A stretch of DNA of 64,000 nt from Lacrimispora sp. BS-2 (GCF_040207125.1 NZ_CP157940.1:1798001-1862000), one strand, 5' to 3'. Positions 32,610 through 42,281 are shown, counted from the stretch's first letter. Translations and numbers: made by a program. The notes: generated by a model from the sequence alone, not told the origin.

Positions 32610-33893
32610 TTACCGTTCCAATGCCTGCCCAATATCTTCCATAATATCCTCTGCACTTTCGATGCCAACACTCAGACGGATCATGGACGGGTCAACCCCG
32701 GCTTCAATAAGCTGTTCATCAGTCAGCTGTCTGTGGGTATGGCTGGCCGGATGCAAAACAGAAGTACGGGCATCTGCCACATGAGTCACAATAGCCGCCA
32801 GCTTCAATCCATCCATAAATTTAACCGCAGCTTCCCTCCCTCCCTTTAAACCAAAGGAGATTACGCCGCAGGTGCCATCAGGCATGTATTTTTTTGCCAG
32901 TTCATAATATTTGTCCCCTTCCAGTCCCGGATACTTGATCCACGCCACGTCTTCCCTGGAGTTTAAATACTGCGCCACCTTTAAGGCATTTTCACAATGA
33001 CGTGGAATCCGAAGATGAAGGGTCTCCAGACCAAGGTTTAAAAGGAAGGAGTTCATTGGAGAAGGAATAGCTCCCAGATCTCTCATTAACTGGGAAGTTG
33101 CTTTCGTAATATAAGCTTTTTTACCAAACTTTTGGGTGTATACAATGCCATGGTAGGATTCATCAGGCGTGGTAAGCCCCGGATATTGTTCTGCATGGGC
33201 CTCCCAGTCAAAATTTCCGCTGTCAACGATACAGCCGCCTACGCTGGTAGCATGTCCATCCATGTATTTCGTAGTAGAATGAGTTACTATATCCGCTCCC
33301 CATTCAAAGGGGCGGCAGTTAATGGGGGTTGCAAACGTATTATCCACGATCAGAGGAACGCCGTGCCTGTGTGCAAGCCTGGCAAACTTCTCAATATCAA
33401 GAACAACAAGAGACGGATTGCCGATGGTTTCCCCAAATACTGCTTTTGTATTGGGCTTAAACGCCTTCTCAAGCTCTTCTTCCGTAGAATCCGGATCCAC
33501 CAGAGTGGATTCAATTCCCATCTTTTTTAAGGTTACGGTAAACAGATTGGTAGAGCCGCCGTAAATCGTCGCAGAACTGATTACATGGTCACCCTCCTGG
33601 CAGATGTTAAGCAGCGCATAAAAATTGGCAGCCTGTCCGGAAGAAGTCAGCATAGCCGCCTCTCCGCCTTCCAGCTCACAGATTTTAGAAGCCACCGCAT
33701 CGTTGGTAGGATTTGCCAGCCTGGTATAAAAATACCCCTCATCTTCCAAATCAAACAGCCTTCCCATCTTATCGCTGTCATCATACTTAAATGTTGTGCT
33801 CTGAAAGATCGGAAGCACCCTGGCATCGCCGCTTTTCGGCTGCCAGCCGCCCTGTATGCAAACCGTCTCTCTGGAACGCCCGTTCTGACCCAT
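32610..33893 (-). CDS. metY: O-acetylhomoserine sulfhydrylase
   Basis: 427 residues, a PLP enzyme of the Cys/Met metabolism family. Characteristic segments are the N-terminal ETVCIQGGWQP and YTRLANPTNDAVA, then LTSSGQAA, VDNTFATPINCRPFEWGAD and the PLP lysine in THSTTKYMDGH. The length and the insertion after the PLP site favour MetY (O-acetylhomoserine plus sulfide gives homocysteine) over MetB or MetC. No S-box leader was seen directly upstream, and methionine biosynthesis neighbours are absent. It diverges from the DUF362 gene. Confidence 0.92.
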   Translation of the reverse strand: MGQNGRSRETVCIQGGWQPKSGDARVLPIFQSTTFKYDDSDKMGRLFDLEDEGYFYTRLANPTNDAVASKICELEGGEAAMLTSSGQAANFYALLNICQEGDHVISSATIYGGSTNLFTVTLKKMGIESTLVDPDSTEEELEKAFKPNTKAVFGETIGNPSLVVLDIEKFARLAHRHGVPLIVDNTFATPINCRPFEWGADIVTHSTTKYMDGHATSVGGCIVDSGNFDWEAHAEQYPGLTTPDESYHGIVYTQKFGKKAYITKATSQLMRDLGAIPSPMNSFLLNLGLETLHLRIPRHCENALKVAQYLNSREDVAWIKYPGLEGDKYYELAKKYMPDGTCGVISFGLKGGREAAVKFMDGLKLAAIVTHVADARTSVLHPASHTHRQLTDEQLIEAGVDPSMIRLSVGIESAEDIMEDIGQALER

Positions 33894-33976
33894 CTTTTTT
33901 CCTCCTGTAAACCTTAGTCATATGCTTCTCCTAGTTTAGCATAAATGAGGCTGGAAATAAAGTCCTAATTGCCTTA

Positions 33977-34005
33977 TTGAATTCCCTGTTTGTTTACAGT
34001 ATAAT
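33977..34005 (+). promoter_or_regulatory. Promoter of DUF362 gene
   Basis: TTGAAT and TATAAT with 17-bp spacing, about 35 bp before the start codon. Confidence 0.65.
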
Positions 34006-34040
34006 AGGCGGTATCATATAACTCATTAAAGGAGACCGTA

Positions 34041-35147
34041 ATGGAAAAATCAAAGGTTTACTATACAAACTTCCATGCTACCTTTCGGGAAAACCTTCCT
34101 CAAAAACTCAAAAGACTGATAAAAACCGCCGGAATGCTGGAGCAGATTGATTTTCAGAACAAATATACTGCCATCAAAATACACTTTGGAGAGCTGGGAA
34201 ACCTGTCTTTTCTCCGTCCCAATTATGCCAAAGCAGTGGTAGACCTTGTAAAATCCCAGGGCGGTAAACCATTTTTAACGGACTGCAACACCCTGTATGT
34301 GGGAAGCCGCAAAAATGCCCTGGACCATTTAGATACCGCTTATGAAAACGGCTTTTCCCCCTTCTCAACCGGCTGCCACGTTTTGATTGCCGACGGCTTA
34401 AAAGGAACTGACGAAAGCCTGGTTCCCATTAACGGGGATTACATAAAAGAAGCAAAAATCGGACGGGCTGTTATGGATGCTGATATCTTTATTTCTCTTA
34501 CCCATTTCAAGGGCCATGAGAGCACCGGCTTTGGCGGAGCATTGAAAAACATTGGTATGGGCTGTGGCTCACGGGCAGGAAAGATGGAGATGCATAACTC
34601 TGGAAAACCTCATGTAAGCGAAGAAACCTGTATCGGCTGCCATGCCTGTGAAAAGAACTGTGCTCACAGTGCCATCTCTTTCCAGAATAAAAAGGCCTCC
34701 ATTGACCATAACAGGTGTGTAGGCTGCGGCCGCTGCATCGGAGTCTGTCCTGTGGATGCCGTTGAGACAGACTTTGATGAGTCCAACGACATCCTGAACT
34801 GCAAAATAGCAGAATACACCCAGGCAGTTCTTGAAGACCGGCCGCATTTCCACATCAGCCTGGTCATGGATGTATCTCCTTACTGCGACTGCCATTCCGA
34901 AAACGATATCCCCATTATCCCTGATGTGGGCATGTTTGCTTCCTTTGACCCGGTTGCTCTGGATATGGCCTGTGCAGATGCCGTGAACCGTCAGCCGGTT
35001 ATGGCAGGAAGCATACTGGAAAAGCGCGGCAGCCATCACCATGACCATTTTAAAGACACCCATCCTGGCACGAACTGGAAATCCTCCATTGAACATGGGG
35101 TGAAAATCGGTCTGGGAAATGCGGAATACGAACTAATTACACTTTAA
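34041..35147 (+). CDS. DUF362 domain 4Fe-4S protein
   Basis: 368 residues. An N-terminal DUF362 domain (about 1-185; YTAIKIHFGELGNLSFLRPN, ISLTHFKGHESTGFGGALKN) is followed by a two-cluster ferredoxin insert (CIGCHACEKNCAH and CVGCGRCIGVCPVDA, about 195-240) and a C-terminal part that completes DUF362. Cytosolic, with the clusters suggesting an electron-transfer or redox role, but the reaction is unknown. GGAGACC precedes the ATG. Monocistronic, with a good promoter and terminator. Confidence 0.9.
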   Translation: MEKSKVYYTNFHATFRENLPQKLKRLIKTAGMLEQIDFQNKYTAIKIHFGELGNLSFLRPNYAKAVVDLVKSQGGKPFLTDCNTLYVGSRKNALDHLDTAYENGFSPFSTGCHVLIADGLKGTDESLVPINGDYIKEAKIGRAVMDADIFISLTHFKGHESTGFGGALKNIGMGCGSRAGKMEMHNSGKPHVSEETCIGCHACEKNCAHSAISFQNKKASIDHNRCVGCGRCIGVCPVDAVETDFDESNDILNCKIAEYTQAVLEDRPHFHISLVMDVSPYCDCHSENDIPIIPDVGMFASFDPVALDMACADAVNRQPVMAGSILEKRGSHHHDHFKDTHPGTNWKSSIEHGVKIGLGNAEYELITL

Positions 35148-35157
35148 TGCGGATCAT

Positions 35158-35199
35158 AAAAGGGAGAGCACATCATTTTTGTGCCCTCCCCTTTTGTTT
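35158..35199. terminator. Terminator between convergent DUF362 and ltaS-like genes
   Basis: AAAAGGGAGAGCAC pairs with GTGCCCTCCCCTTTT. A T-rich side is present in both directions, so it probably serves both genes. Confidence 0.8.
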
Positions 35200-35205
35200 C
35201 CCTGC

Positions 35206-37134
35206 TCAATTTAAAGCCCTGATCCGGCCAGTCCTGTAACGGGTTATATCTTCTCCTAACGGTACCTTGTCCCTTCCAATCTGCCAAACGGAAAGCTCTG
35301 AATCCTTCATCTTCTTTTCGGGAACATTTTTGGCTATAATAAGCTCCGGCCAGACAAAGGTGGTTTCCACCGCCTTTCCCTCAAAACAGATCCTGGAATA
35401 AGGAGTAAAATTCTCTCCGTAAACCAAAACATTGGAATCATTGTACACCACATCATCAATAACGATATCATCAATTCCCATCTTAAGGTTTGTGGACTGG
35501 TAAGGGCTTTCTCCGCCGTACACTTCACGCCCTCCGTAGAGAATATCATATTCCAGAGTCTTCATATCTTTTAAATAGCTTTCTTCCTCTGTTTCAGGGC
35601 TGCTGAAATATTTCTGATGAAACCTCATCATAGTCCCCTCATGAATGTCAAGCATGTCCAATACATGAGCTGCAAGCTGATAAGCCTCCACATTCTTTTT
35701 CTCCACAGGAAGATTCATGTTATTCCAGACCACATATTCGGTCTGAAACAGGGATCGGTTCTTCATCTCATCCTCTGACCACTCAAATCCAGGCAAATGA
35801 TCCCCGTACATGACCAGAATAATAGGCTCCTTCCTGGTCCGCAGGGTATTGACAAGGGAACGGATAAACTGGTCCATTTCCCCGATCTGCTGGCAGTAAT
35901 ACTCAAAGCTTGGATATTTCCCATGCCCCTGAACGGAAATGGTATAGATAAAATCAGGGCCTTCCGTGGAATCCAATGTTCTGATGATCTCTCCGGTGAG
36001 AATTTTGTCCTTACACCAACCCGTAGGATTTCTTTCTATGTTATTCATATATTCAATGGGGGTAAAGGTATCAAAGCCAAGCTGGGAAAAGACCCTGTTC
36101 CGGTCGTAAAAAGTGGCTTCATTGTTATGGATTGCATGAGCGCTGTAACCTAAGTTTTTTAAATCAAAGGCCACGCTTTCACAGGGAGTTTTCTTTAATA
36201 CGGTTTTATACGGATATTCTCCCGGACCGAAAAAATCCAGATTCATGCCTGTAATCGATTCAAATTCCGTATTAGCAGTACCTGCACCGACAGAAGGCAC
36301 GCTTAAATAGCCCCCCGGATAATTTTTCTGAAGCTGATGGAAAAACGGGATCGGATCATAATTTACGGGGTTGTTTTTCCATAAGGCAGGGTCAAAAAAG
36401 GATTCCAGCTGGATCATGATCACATTAGGCTTTGTGTCCTCAGACAGAGCATAGGTATTATCCGGAACCAGCTCCTCATCCCGAATCTCTTCCATTGTCT
36501 CAGTCCCATATCCCTCCGGCTTGGAAATTCCGGTGTTAAACAGAGAATTGGAAAAGCAGTATGGAAATCCATAGCTTTTAAACGCCTCTCCAATATTGCC
36601 GAAATGAACTGCCACTAATCCTGTTTTCATAGCAGCGCTTGTCAGTCCCAGCACCATCACCCCGCTTATGGCTATAAGCCCTGCTCCAATGCCGTACCGG
36701 ATCTTTTCCTTCGAAATGGGCGCCTTGCGCCAGACTGCGGCCAAAAATATAACTGCAGACACAATACCGGCCCCAATGAATATAATCTGCATCCAGGTAA
36801 AGTAAACCGTTGCCAGACTGACCGCATACTTCACCAGGCGGAAATCAGCCGCAGTAAAAGGAGTGGTTCGGAAAATGAGCAGAATACCGTTTACCACTCC
36901 CATAAAAAGCCATATCAATGATATGGTAATGCATGTAAAAGCCTTGCGCTTCGTCACAAATACAATCGTAAAGGGAAGGGCGATGATCAGGGTGTTCAAT
37001 ATAAAAACCGGAAAGCTTCTCCAGATATAAGAGCCAAAGCTTATCAGAGATTTCCTGCCAGCCAGTTCAATAAACACATTTATCATGGCAGAAAGCGCGA
37101 AAATCCTCCCAAGCCATTTGACATATAGTTTCAT
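35206..37134 (-). CDS. LtaS-family sulfatase / phosphoglycerol transferase
   Basis: 642 residues. Five N-terminal membrane helices (about 10-190) carry an extracellular alkaline-phosphatase-fold domain. Key residues of the lipoteichoic-acid synthase family are visible: the metal ligand in MIQLESFFD, the nucleophile threonine in SVGAGTANTEFESI, the FGPGEYPYKT loop and the metal-binding MYGDHLPG. A C-terminal extension of about 130 residues (from VYGGESPYQSTN) follows the catalytic domain and looks like an accessory beta domain. It polymerises or transfers glycerol-phosphate to membrane glycolipids or polysaccharide outside the cell. The exact product in this organism is not known. Confidence 0.9.
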   Translation of the reverse strand: MKLYVKWLGRIFALSAMINVFIELAGRKSLISFGSYIWRSFPVFILNTLIIALPFTIVFVTKRKAFTCITISLIWLFMGVVNGILLIFRTTPFTAADFRLVKYAVSLATVYFTWMQIIFIGAGIVSAVIFLAAVWRKAPISKEKIRYGIGAGLIAISGVMVLGLTSAAMKTGLVAVHFGNIGEAFKSYGFPYCFSNSLFNTGISKPEGYGTETMEEIRDEELVPDNTYALSEDTKPNVIMIQLESFFDPALWKNNPVNYDPIPFFHQLQKNYPGGYLSVPSVGAGTANTEFESITGMNLDFFGPGEYPYKTVLKKTPCESVAFDLKNLGYSAHAIHNNEATFYDRNRVFSQLGFDTFTPIEYMNNIERNPTGWCKDKILTGEIIRTLDSTEGPDFIYTISVQGHGKYPSFEYYCQQIGEMDQFIRSLVNTLRTRKEPIILVMYGDHLPGFEWSEDEMKNRSLFQTEYVVWNNMNLPVEKKNVEAYQLAAHVLDMLDIHEGTMMRFHQKYFSSPETEEESYLKDMKTLEYDILYGGREVYGGESPYQSTNLKMGIDDIVIDDVVYNDSNVLVYGENFTPYSRICFEGKAVETTFVWPELIIAKNVPEKKMKDSELSVWQIGRDKVPLGEDITRYRTGRIRALN

Positions 37135-37233
37135 GGTATACCTCGTTGCACCTTTTTTCTTTTCAGAGTCGGATTTAGTCTATCACATTTTGCAGAAAAT
37201 TTACATACTTTTTTAAGCGGAAATAACAAAACA

Positions 37234-37270
37234 AATACCGACACTGCTCTTCGTGGACAGTGCCGGTATT
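37234..37270 (-). terminator. Terminator of zinc-ribbon gene
   Basis: AATACCGGCACTG pairs with CAGTGTCGGTATT (minus strand), followed by TGTTTTG. Confidence 0.75.
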
Positions 37271-37313
37271 GTTTTCTTATGTCAGCGGTCCCTAAGGCCG
37301 GCCTTTTAAGTAA

Positions 37314-37802
37314 TTATTCCTGTTCTTCTGTAGGTTCAAATGCGTCTTCACTAACCGTATTAATTCCAGCTGTCGGATTTACTTCCTCTGCAGGCGCTGC
37401 CTGTTCCATTTCTTCCACATTCTCATCTTCTGTATCATCCTTCTGAGATGCTTCCTTTACAGTTGCTCCGCACTTTCCACAGTAAAAGGAATTCTTTGGA
37501 ACCTTGGCTCCACACTCCGCACAGATATGGGTTCCCTCGCTTTGGCTAAGTTCAATCTCCAGAGCGGCAATTCTTTCCCGGCTGGCCCTGACAGCTTCAT
37601 AAGCCTTTGCATAGGCTTCCTCCGGCTCGCTGTTCGCTTCGTAGTATTGTTTACCGATGACCGCATAAGCTTCTTCCAGCTTCGTTTTTTCCACACTGAT
37701 CTGCGTCTTTAGCTGTATCGTCTCAGTCAGCGCTTTTGCCTTGGTTGCAACCTCTTTGCCGGTACCACTAAGTGTCTTTCCCAGCTCTTCAAAAAATGCC
37801 AT
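37314..37802 (-). CDS. Zinc-ribbon protein with coiled coil
   Basis: 162 residues. A long amphipathic helix (about 1-85) is followed by a zinc ribbon with two CxxC knuckles (CAECGAKVPKNSFYCGKCGA) and an acidic, disordered tail of about 50 residues. Proteins of this layout are common in clostridia and have no assigned function; they may scaffold membrane or stress complexes. No signal peptide. Monocistronic with a good ribosome-binding site (GGAGG). Confidence 0.8.
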   Translation of the reverse strand: MAFFEELGKTLSGTGKEVATKAKALTETIQLKTQISVEKTKLEEAYAVIGKQYYEANSEPEEAYAKAYEAVRASRERIAALEIELSQSEGTHICAECGAKVPKNSFYCGKCGATVKEASQKDDTEDENVEEMEQAAPAEEVNPTAGINTVSEDAFEPTEEQE

Positions 37803-37874
37803 CTGTGATTCCTCCTTTGACTTATGCTCCTACCATTTTAACTTCATTGGAAGAAAAAGTCAATGAAAGACTGT

Positions 37875-40052
37875 TTACACATCTTTTTTTATCTTCTCGA
37901 TCTCACTTTTAACAGACTCCGGCAATTGATTAAATGGGATGGTACAGGAAGTCTCGGTTCTTCTTCCGCCGGCTTCTACAACAGCAGAAAAGCTGACCCG
38001 CCTCTCTCCCCTGCCGCCATAAGGATTCATGTTGGAATACTCATCGATCGCCCCGTGACTCATGATCTGCCTGATGTCCTCCTCATCGGTAATTGTCAGG
38101 TATTGGGAGTCTTTATCCCCATATGTGGATTGATAGCCATTGAACTGATAGGAATCAATATTGATCTCTTTTATATTTTCCAGGCTATTCCAGCCTTCTA
38201 CGTCGACCTGACACTCTTTTAGCAGCTCCAGGGTGTGTGTAAAGGAAGGATAGACCGGATAATACCCTCTTGAAGTAATCTCACTGTATTTCCAGGAGCT
38301 TTGGATTTCTTCCCGCTTTGTTTCCGCCTCTGCCTGCATTTTCGTTAAAAACTGTATGGTAGCTATTGGATTTTCTTTTTGCATGGTTTCCACTTTTAAG
38401 CTTTTTAAATCCTCCTGATAAGCAAGGAGTAATTTTTCAGTCATGGCTTTCTCTGTCCCGTTTCTGTCACGGCTGACAACATTGGTCTGCTCTCCCCTGC
38501 TCACCCTTACCCAGGCAGTCTCTTCTGGGGTCTGGACAAGGATGGGATATACCGCTTTCATAAACTCCTGGTTCTCAAAAATCTCTGCGATCTCCGGCCG
38601 CATTTCATCTCCGGACAAATGATAGGAGCGGTAAATATTCTTGCCGTTTTTCAGCGTATATTTTATGGAAAAATTATAGCTTATGCTTCCATCGTCCCAG
38701 GTCTCATAAAAATCATTATTATGATGCAGCTTCCGGTTTCTGGCTACCGCATCACGCACCAGAGCCAGGACCGGCGCCGTATCCGTAAGCTTCATATGGC
38801 TAAATATATATTCGTCAGAATCCTCATACTGCCAGTAATATTCACCCATGGAATTCTGCTGTGCGCTTCCGTAAGAGACCCAGTAATTCACATCCGGCAT
38901 GGATACTGCAACGGATTCAATGGAGTCTTCAGACGGTATATATCCGTCATACCCAAACAGATCATATCGGAAGCCACAGAATATCACTGCCGCCAATAAG
39001 GCGCAGGCCACCATCTGTTTCCAATGGGAAAACAGCCTTCTGAATTCGAAATGATAAATGATCTCAATGACGCAATGTGACAAAAACATTCCGCAAATCA
39101 GTCCGAACACCCCCCAGCCTATGCTGGAATGCATGGACCAGAAGAAAATGCTTCCGCTAAGAGACGACAAAACCACAATGGGAATCCGGATTACCGGCAT
39201 ACTGATCTTAAAAGCCATGGCCCTTCCCGCCGCCTCTGAGCCTCTCTTTTTGTATAGCCAGAAAGATAGTAGGGTCAATACGATTGTCACGGCCAAAACC
39301 GCCAAGATCCTGACAGCCTGGGTTCTTGCCGGAGCCCCCGGCTGCAGACGTTCCATATTCATCATGAACAGGACAAATGCCGAGCATTTATCCATGAAGC
39401 GGTTAAATATATTTCCGCCTCCCCGGTAGCTGGTATAAAAAAAGTTGGTGTGGCAGAATTCCAGGACTCCTATCACACATATAAAATAAAATTGCAGTAC
39501 CAGGTTTCCAAGAATACCGACCAGAACATTTCCTGTAAGAATCATGGATATCACAGTCACGGAATACATCATGCAGTAATGGATCATAAACAGCAGGAAT
39601 CCCGTAATGGCCGTTTTCCATACCTCCCCAGGAGAAATGCCGTTTACTGCAATCACTCCCATGGCAATAACTAAGTTCACCCCATATACGGCCGCTGGAA
39701 TAAGAATCCCATTAAAATAATTCACCCAGAACAAATGCTTCCTGTTTACAGGAATGCCATGATAGAAATCCACCTTCTGCCTGGAGTGAAGATAAGAGAA
39801 GCTGGTTACTCCCATGATAAGGGACAGTAATATAATCAGTGCCGCCATCCAGCCGTTCTGAAAGCCCAGCCAGGATTCCAGAATGGATACAATATACGTA
39901 TAATCAATATTTTCTCTCACCCGTTCACTTAAGGAAAGAGCAATCCCCACCGGAAAGGTAAAGAAAAACACTAAAAATGACAGTGCCATGGACCAAAGGC
40001 GTCTTTTTCCATCTTCTCTTAATAAATTATAAAATAAGCTTTTTGATGTCAT
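37875..40052 (-). CDS. ABC transporter permease (YtrC/D-like)
   Basis: About 725 residues. I take the ATG at 40052 (MTSKSLFYNLLREDGKRR) because GGAGG lies 9 bp upstream; the longer frame to 40112 lies inside the ATPase gene. Hydrophobic segments at about 20-40, 60-80, 100-125, 140-165, 170-195, 245-265, 290-315 and 320-345 form the membrane part, followed by a large extracytoplasmic C-terminal region (about 370-725). Together with the coupled ATPase and YtrA-type regulator it matches bacitracin/cell-wall-stress type ABC systems. The start overlaps the ATPase gene end by 26 bp. Confidence 0.82.
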   Translation of the reverse strand: MTSKSLFYNLLREDGKRRLWSMALSFLVFFFTFPVGIALSLSERVRENIDYTYIVSILESWLGFQNGWMAALIILLSLIMGVTSFSYLHSRQKVDFYHGIPVNRKHLFWVNYFNGILIPAAVYGVNLVIAMGVIAVNGISPGEVWKTAITGFLLFMIHYCMMYSVTVISMILTGNVLVGILGNLVLQFYFICVIGVLEFCHTNFFYTSYRGGGNIFNRFMDKCSAFVLFMMNMERLQPGAPARTQAVRILAVLAVTIVLTLLSFWLYKKRGSEAAGRAMAFKISMPVIRIPIVVLSSLSGSIFFWSMHSSIGWGVFGLICGMFLSHCVIEIIYHFEFRRLFSHWKQMVACALLAAVIFCGFRYDLFGYDGYIPSEDSIESVAVSMPDVNYWVSYGSAQQNSMGEYYWQYEDSDEYIFSHMKLTDTAPVLALVRDAVARNRKLHHNNDFYETWDDGSISYNFSIKYTLKNGKNIYRSYHLSGDEMRPEIAEIFENQEFMKAVYPILVQTPEETAWVRVSRGEQTNVVSRDRNGTEKAMTEKLLLAYQEDLKSLKVETMQKENPIATIQFLTKMQAEAETKREEIQSSWKYSEITSRGYYPVYPSFTHTLELLKECQVDVEGWNSLENIKEINIDSYQFNGYQSTYGDKDSQYLTITDEEDIRQIMSHGAIDEYSNMNPYGGRGERRVSFSAVVEAGGRRTETSCTIPFNQLPESVKSEIEKIKKDV

Positions 40053-40926
40053 ATCCTGCCACCTCCGTCTCACTAATAAATATTTCTTCCAGAGATAATG
40101 GGATGATTTCATAAAATACCGGCTGGTACGATTCCATCAATCCTTCCACTTCTTCTCTGGTTCCTCTTACTGTTATGGTATAGAGTTTTCCTCTTGCTTC
40201 TGTCTTAATGCGCTGCAGAGCCGTTAAGTCCTCAGCAGTCATTCCATCCTTTAAAACGCACTGCAGCTTATGGATGTTAAGCTTCATATCATCCAAATCC
40301 CTGGAAAGGAGTATGCCTCCCCTGTGAAGAAGGCCCACATGATCGCAGATATCCTCTAACTCTCTCAAGTTATGGGAAGCAATGATAGGAGTTAAATTTC
40401 TCTCAGACATATCATTTGCAAAAATGCTCTTTACCGCCTGGCGCATCACCGGATCTAGCCCGTCAAAGGTCTCATCGCAGAAAAGGTAGTCCGTATTGGC
40501 ACATATCCCGCATATTACGGAAAGCTGTTTTTTCATGCCCTTTGAAAAGGTGTGGACCTTTCTCCGGGCTTCAAGCCCAAAGCTTCCTAAAAGATTGTGA
40601 AAGCGTTCCTTGTTAAATTGAGGATAGATCCTGCTGTAGAACTCCATCATATCAAGGGGCGAAGCGTTGTTAAAATAGTACTGGTCATCGGAAATATAAA
40701 AAAACCGGCTTTTTACCCTTTCATTTTCAAAAATCTGTTCTCCATCAATGGTAACGTTTCCTTCATCAGACTTTAAAATGCCGCTCAGCATTCTCAGAAA
40801 GGTACTCTTTCCCGCTCCATTGGTTCCAATAAGGCCAAATACGCTTCCAGGCCGTATCTGCGCGCTTACATGATCCACTGCCACTATATCGTCAAATTTT
40901 TTTGTCAGATTCTCTGCTTTTATCAT
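40027..40926 (-). CDS. ABC transporter ATP-binding protein
   Basis: 299 residues. Walker A is GTNGAGKST (about 34-42), the signature FSKGMKKQLS is a variant of LSGGQ as usual in the ABC-2/YtrB group, Walker B is YLFCDETFDGLD, and the switch histidine is in IIASHNLREL. The C-terminal 70 residues are the extra domain typical of BcrA/YtrB-type ATPases. It energises the large permease encoded downstream. The gene start overlaps the GntR-type regulator gene by 35 bp, so all three are translationally coupled. Confidence 0.92.
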   Translation of the reverse strand: MIKAENLTKKFDDIVAVDHVSAQIRPGSVFGLIGTNGAGKSTFLRMLSGILKSDEGNVTIDGEQIFENERVKSRFFYISDDQYYFNNASPLDMMEFYSRIYPQFNKERFHNLLGSFGLEARRKVHTFSKGMKKQLSVICGICANTDYLFCDETFDGLDPVMRQAVKSIFANDMSERNLTPIIASHNLRELEDICDHVGLLHRGGILLSRDLDDMKLNIHKLQCVLKDGMTAEDLTALQRIKTEARGKLYTITVRGTREEVEGLMESYQPVFYEIIPLSLEEIFISETEVAGYDIKKLIL

Positions 40927-41317
40927 CCTCTCTCTCCTCCCCTGTCAAATATTCCTGTCTTACCCATTCCTCAGCAACCCATGTATGAGCCTTATCCTCT
41001 GTCAGGCCTGCCCGTTTTGCTTCCTGGATCCAGCTTACAAGATCCTTTTTCAGCTCACTGTTCTTAAGCGCCCGAATGGAACTGGTATCCGCCACAAAGC
41101 TGCCTCTTCCTTTGACGGAATAGATGAACCCTCTTCGTTCCAGCTCCGCATAGGCCCTCTGTATGGTATTGGGATTAATGGATAAATCGGTTGCTAAAGC
41201 ACGGACAGACGGCAGCTGCGCATCCTGTTCCAATACGCCGCATATCATAAGATCCTTTAGCTTTTCCACAACCTGCTCGTATATTGGCCTGCGGTCTTTA
41301 TAATCAAGCAATATCAT
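40892..41317 (-). CDS. GntR-family regulator, YtrA subfamily
   Basis: 141 residues. The ATG at 41317 has AGGAGG 6 bp upstream; an upstream extension would read through the promoter. The winged HTH (about 10-75; RPIYEQVVEKLKDLMICGVL, LPSVRALATDLSINPNTIQR) is followed by only a short helical tail, as in the YtrA subfamily that regulates adjacent ABC transporters, often in response to cell-wall antibiotics. An operator-like repeat GTATTAA-N5-TTAATAC (41335-41353) sits between -10 and start codon, so autorepression of the operon is likely. Confidence 0.9.
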   Translation of the reverse strand: MILLDYKDRRPIYEQVVEKLKDLMICGVLEQDAQLPSVRALATDLSINPNTIQRAYAELERRGFIYSVKGRGSFVADTSSIRALKNSELKKDLVSWIQEAKRAGLTEDKAHTWVAEEWVRQEYLTGEEREDDKSRESDKKI

Positions 41318-41334
41318 GTTCCACCTCCTATTCT

Positions 41335-41353
41335 GTATTAACACTCTTAATAC
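41335..41353. promoter_or_regulatory. Operator of YtrA-type operon
   Basis: Perfect inverted repeat GTATTAA-CACTC-TTAATAC immediately downstream of the -10 box and upstream of the regulator start. Confidence 0.65.
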
Positions 41354-41357
41354 ACTT

Positions 41358-41386
41358 AGTATAACAAAGAACCTCTGATCTGTCAA
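41358..41386 (-). promoter_or_regulatory. Promoter of GntR-ABC operon
   Basis: On the minus strand, TTGACA and TATACT are separated by 17 bp. The -35 lies mostly in the loop of the preceding gene's terminator hairpin (41369-41396). Confidence 0.7.
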
Positions 41387-41396
41387 TCAGAGGTTC
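41369..41396 (-). terminator. Terminator of DUF4397 gene, overlapping a promoter
   Basis: GAACCTCTGAT pairs perfectly with ATCAGAGGTTC around a 6-nt loop, followed on the minus strand by TTTG and T-rich sequence. Confidence 0.7.
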
Positions 41397-41405
41397 CATT
41401 TTTTT

Positions 41406-42281
41406 CTAATTTCTTCGGTCTTCAACTATCAGGATACGAATGGCATCCTCTACATTTCTCCAGTTAAATACGTATAAAGTATAGGAGGCATTGCCCCGTA
41501 TATATATATTAGAGGTTAAAATAATGCTTCCGCTATAAGCATCACTGTTGGATACAGCAACCAGATAAAGGCCCGCTAATGTATACTGGAAACTAGTTAC
41601 TTCCTTATAATTCACATCAAAAAACGTTACCACTCCACCGTTCAGCACCACATGAACCTTACGGTTTGTTATGGATAAATTGCATGCACGGAAACAGCCT
41701 GATTTAATACCTCCATTGCAATACACATCCTCAATTTCCATTAAATCCAGTCCATAATCCGTATTGATGATTGCAACAGTGACTGCACGGTCAACTAAAA
41801 CCGTAATCTGCTTTTCAAGATAAACATATCCGCTCTGCCCGCCTACGGTTATGGTCTGTTTCCCGCCGGAAACCCGGCCATACTGGCTCATTTCTCCGTT
41901 ATCCAATCCATTTACTGCCAGCTGATTGCTTATATAAATTAAGAACGGATTATAGCCGGCTGCTGCATTTAAAAAGCGGACAAGGCCATTTTGATTGTTT
42001 TCACAGAGATAGCATGGGATGATTGGTTTGGGAAATACCGTAATAACAGAAGTCCCTGTGTCGCCAGGGCCTTCATTCGTAATAGGGAAATCGGAAACAG
42101 GCTGTTCCTTTTCAAGATTGAGCGGAGGTGCATTCTCGCTATTTTCTTCTGGCGGCTGCTCTCCTGTTTCATCTGTATTGTTTCCGTTTTCTTCATCTAT
42201 TGGAAACCCGTTTTCTTCCGGATCTGTCATCGGATTCGGCTCCATATCCATATCATTTTGTGTAAAAGATAAAATTTCCAT
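41406..42281 (-). CDS. DUF4397-like protein with acidic N-terminal region
   Basis: 291 residues. The first 90 are low-complexity, rich in Glu, Asn and Pro (NPMTDPEENGFPIDEENGNN), with no signal peptide. A beta-rich region of about 200 residues follows. It begins VRFLNAAAGYNPFLIYISNQ, which matches the start of DUF4397 domains, and contains internally similar strands (QYTLAGLYLVAVSN), so two copies of the fold are possible. Function unknown. The absence of a secretion signal plus repetitive strands would suit an intracellularly assembled surface layer such as a spore coat, but that is speculation. Confidence 0.65.
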   Translation of the reverse strand: MEILSFTQNDMDMEPNPMTDPEENGFPIDEENGNNTDETGEQPPEENSENAPPLNLEKEQPVSDFPITNEGPGDTGTSVITVFPKPIIPCYLCENNQNGLVRFLNAAAGYNPFLIYISNQLAVNGLDNGEMSQYGRVSGGKQTITVGGQSGYVYLEKQITVLVDRAVTVAIINTDYGLDLMEIEDVYCNGGIKSGCFRACNLSITNRKVHVVLNGGVVTFFDVNYKEVTSFQYTLAGLYLVAVSNSDAYSGSIILTSNIYIRGNASYTLYVFNWRNVEDAIRILIVEDRRN

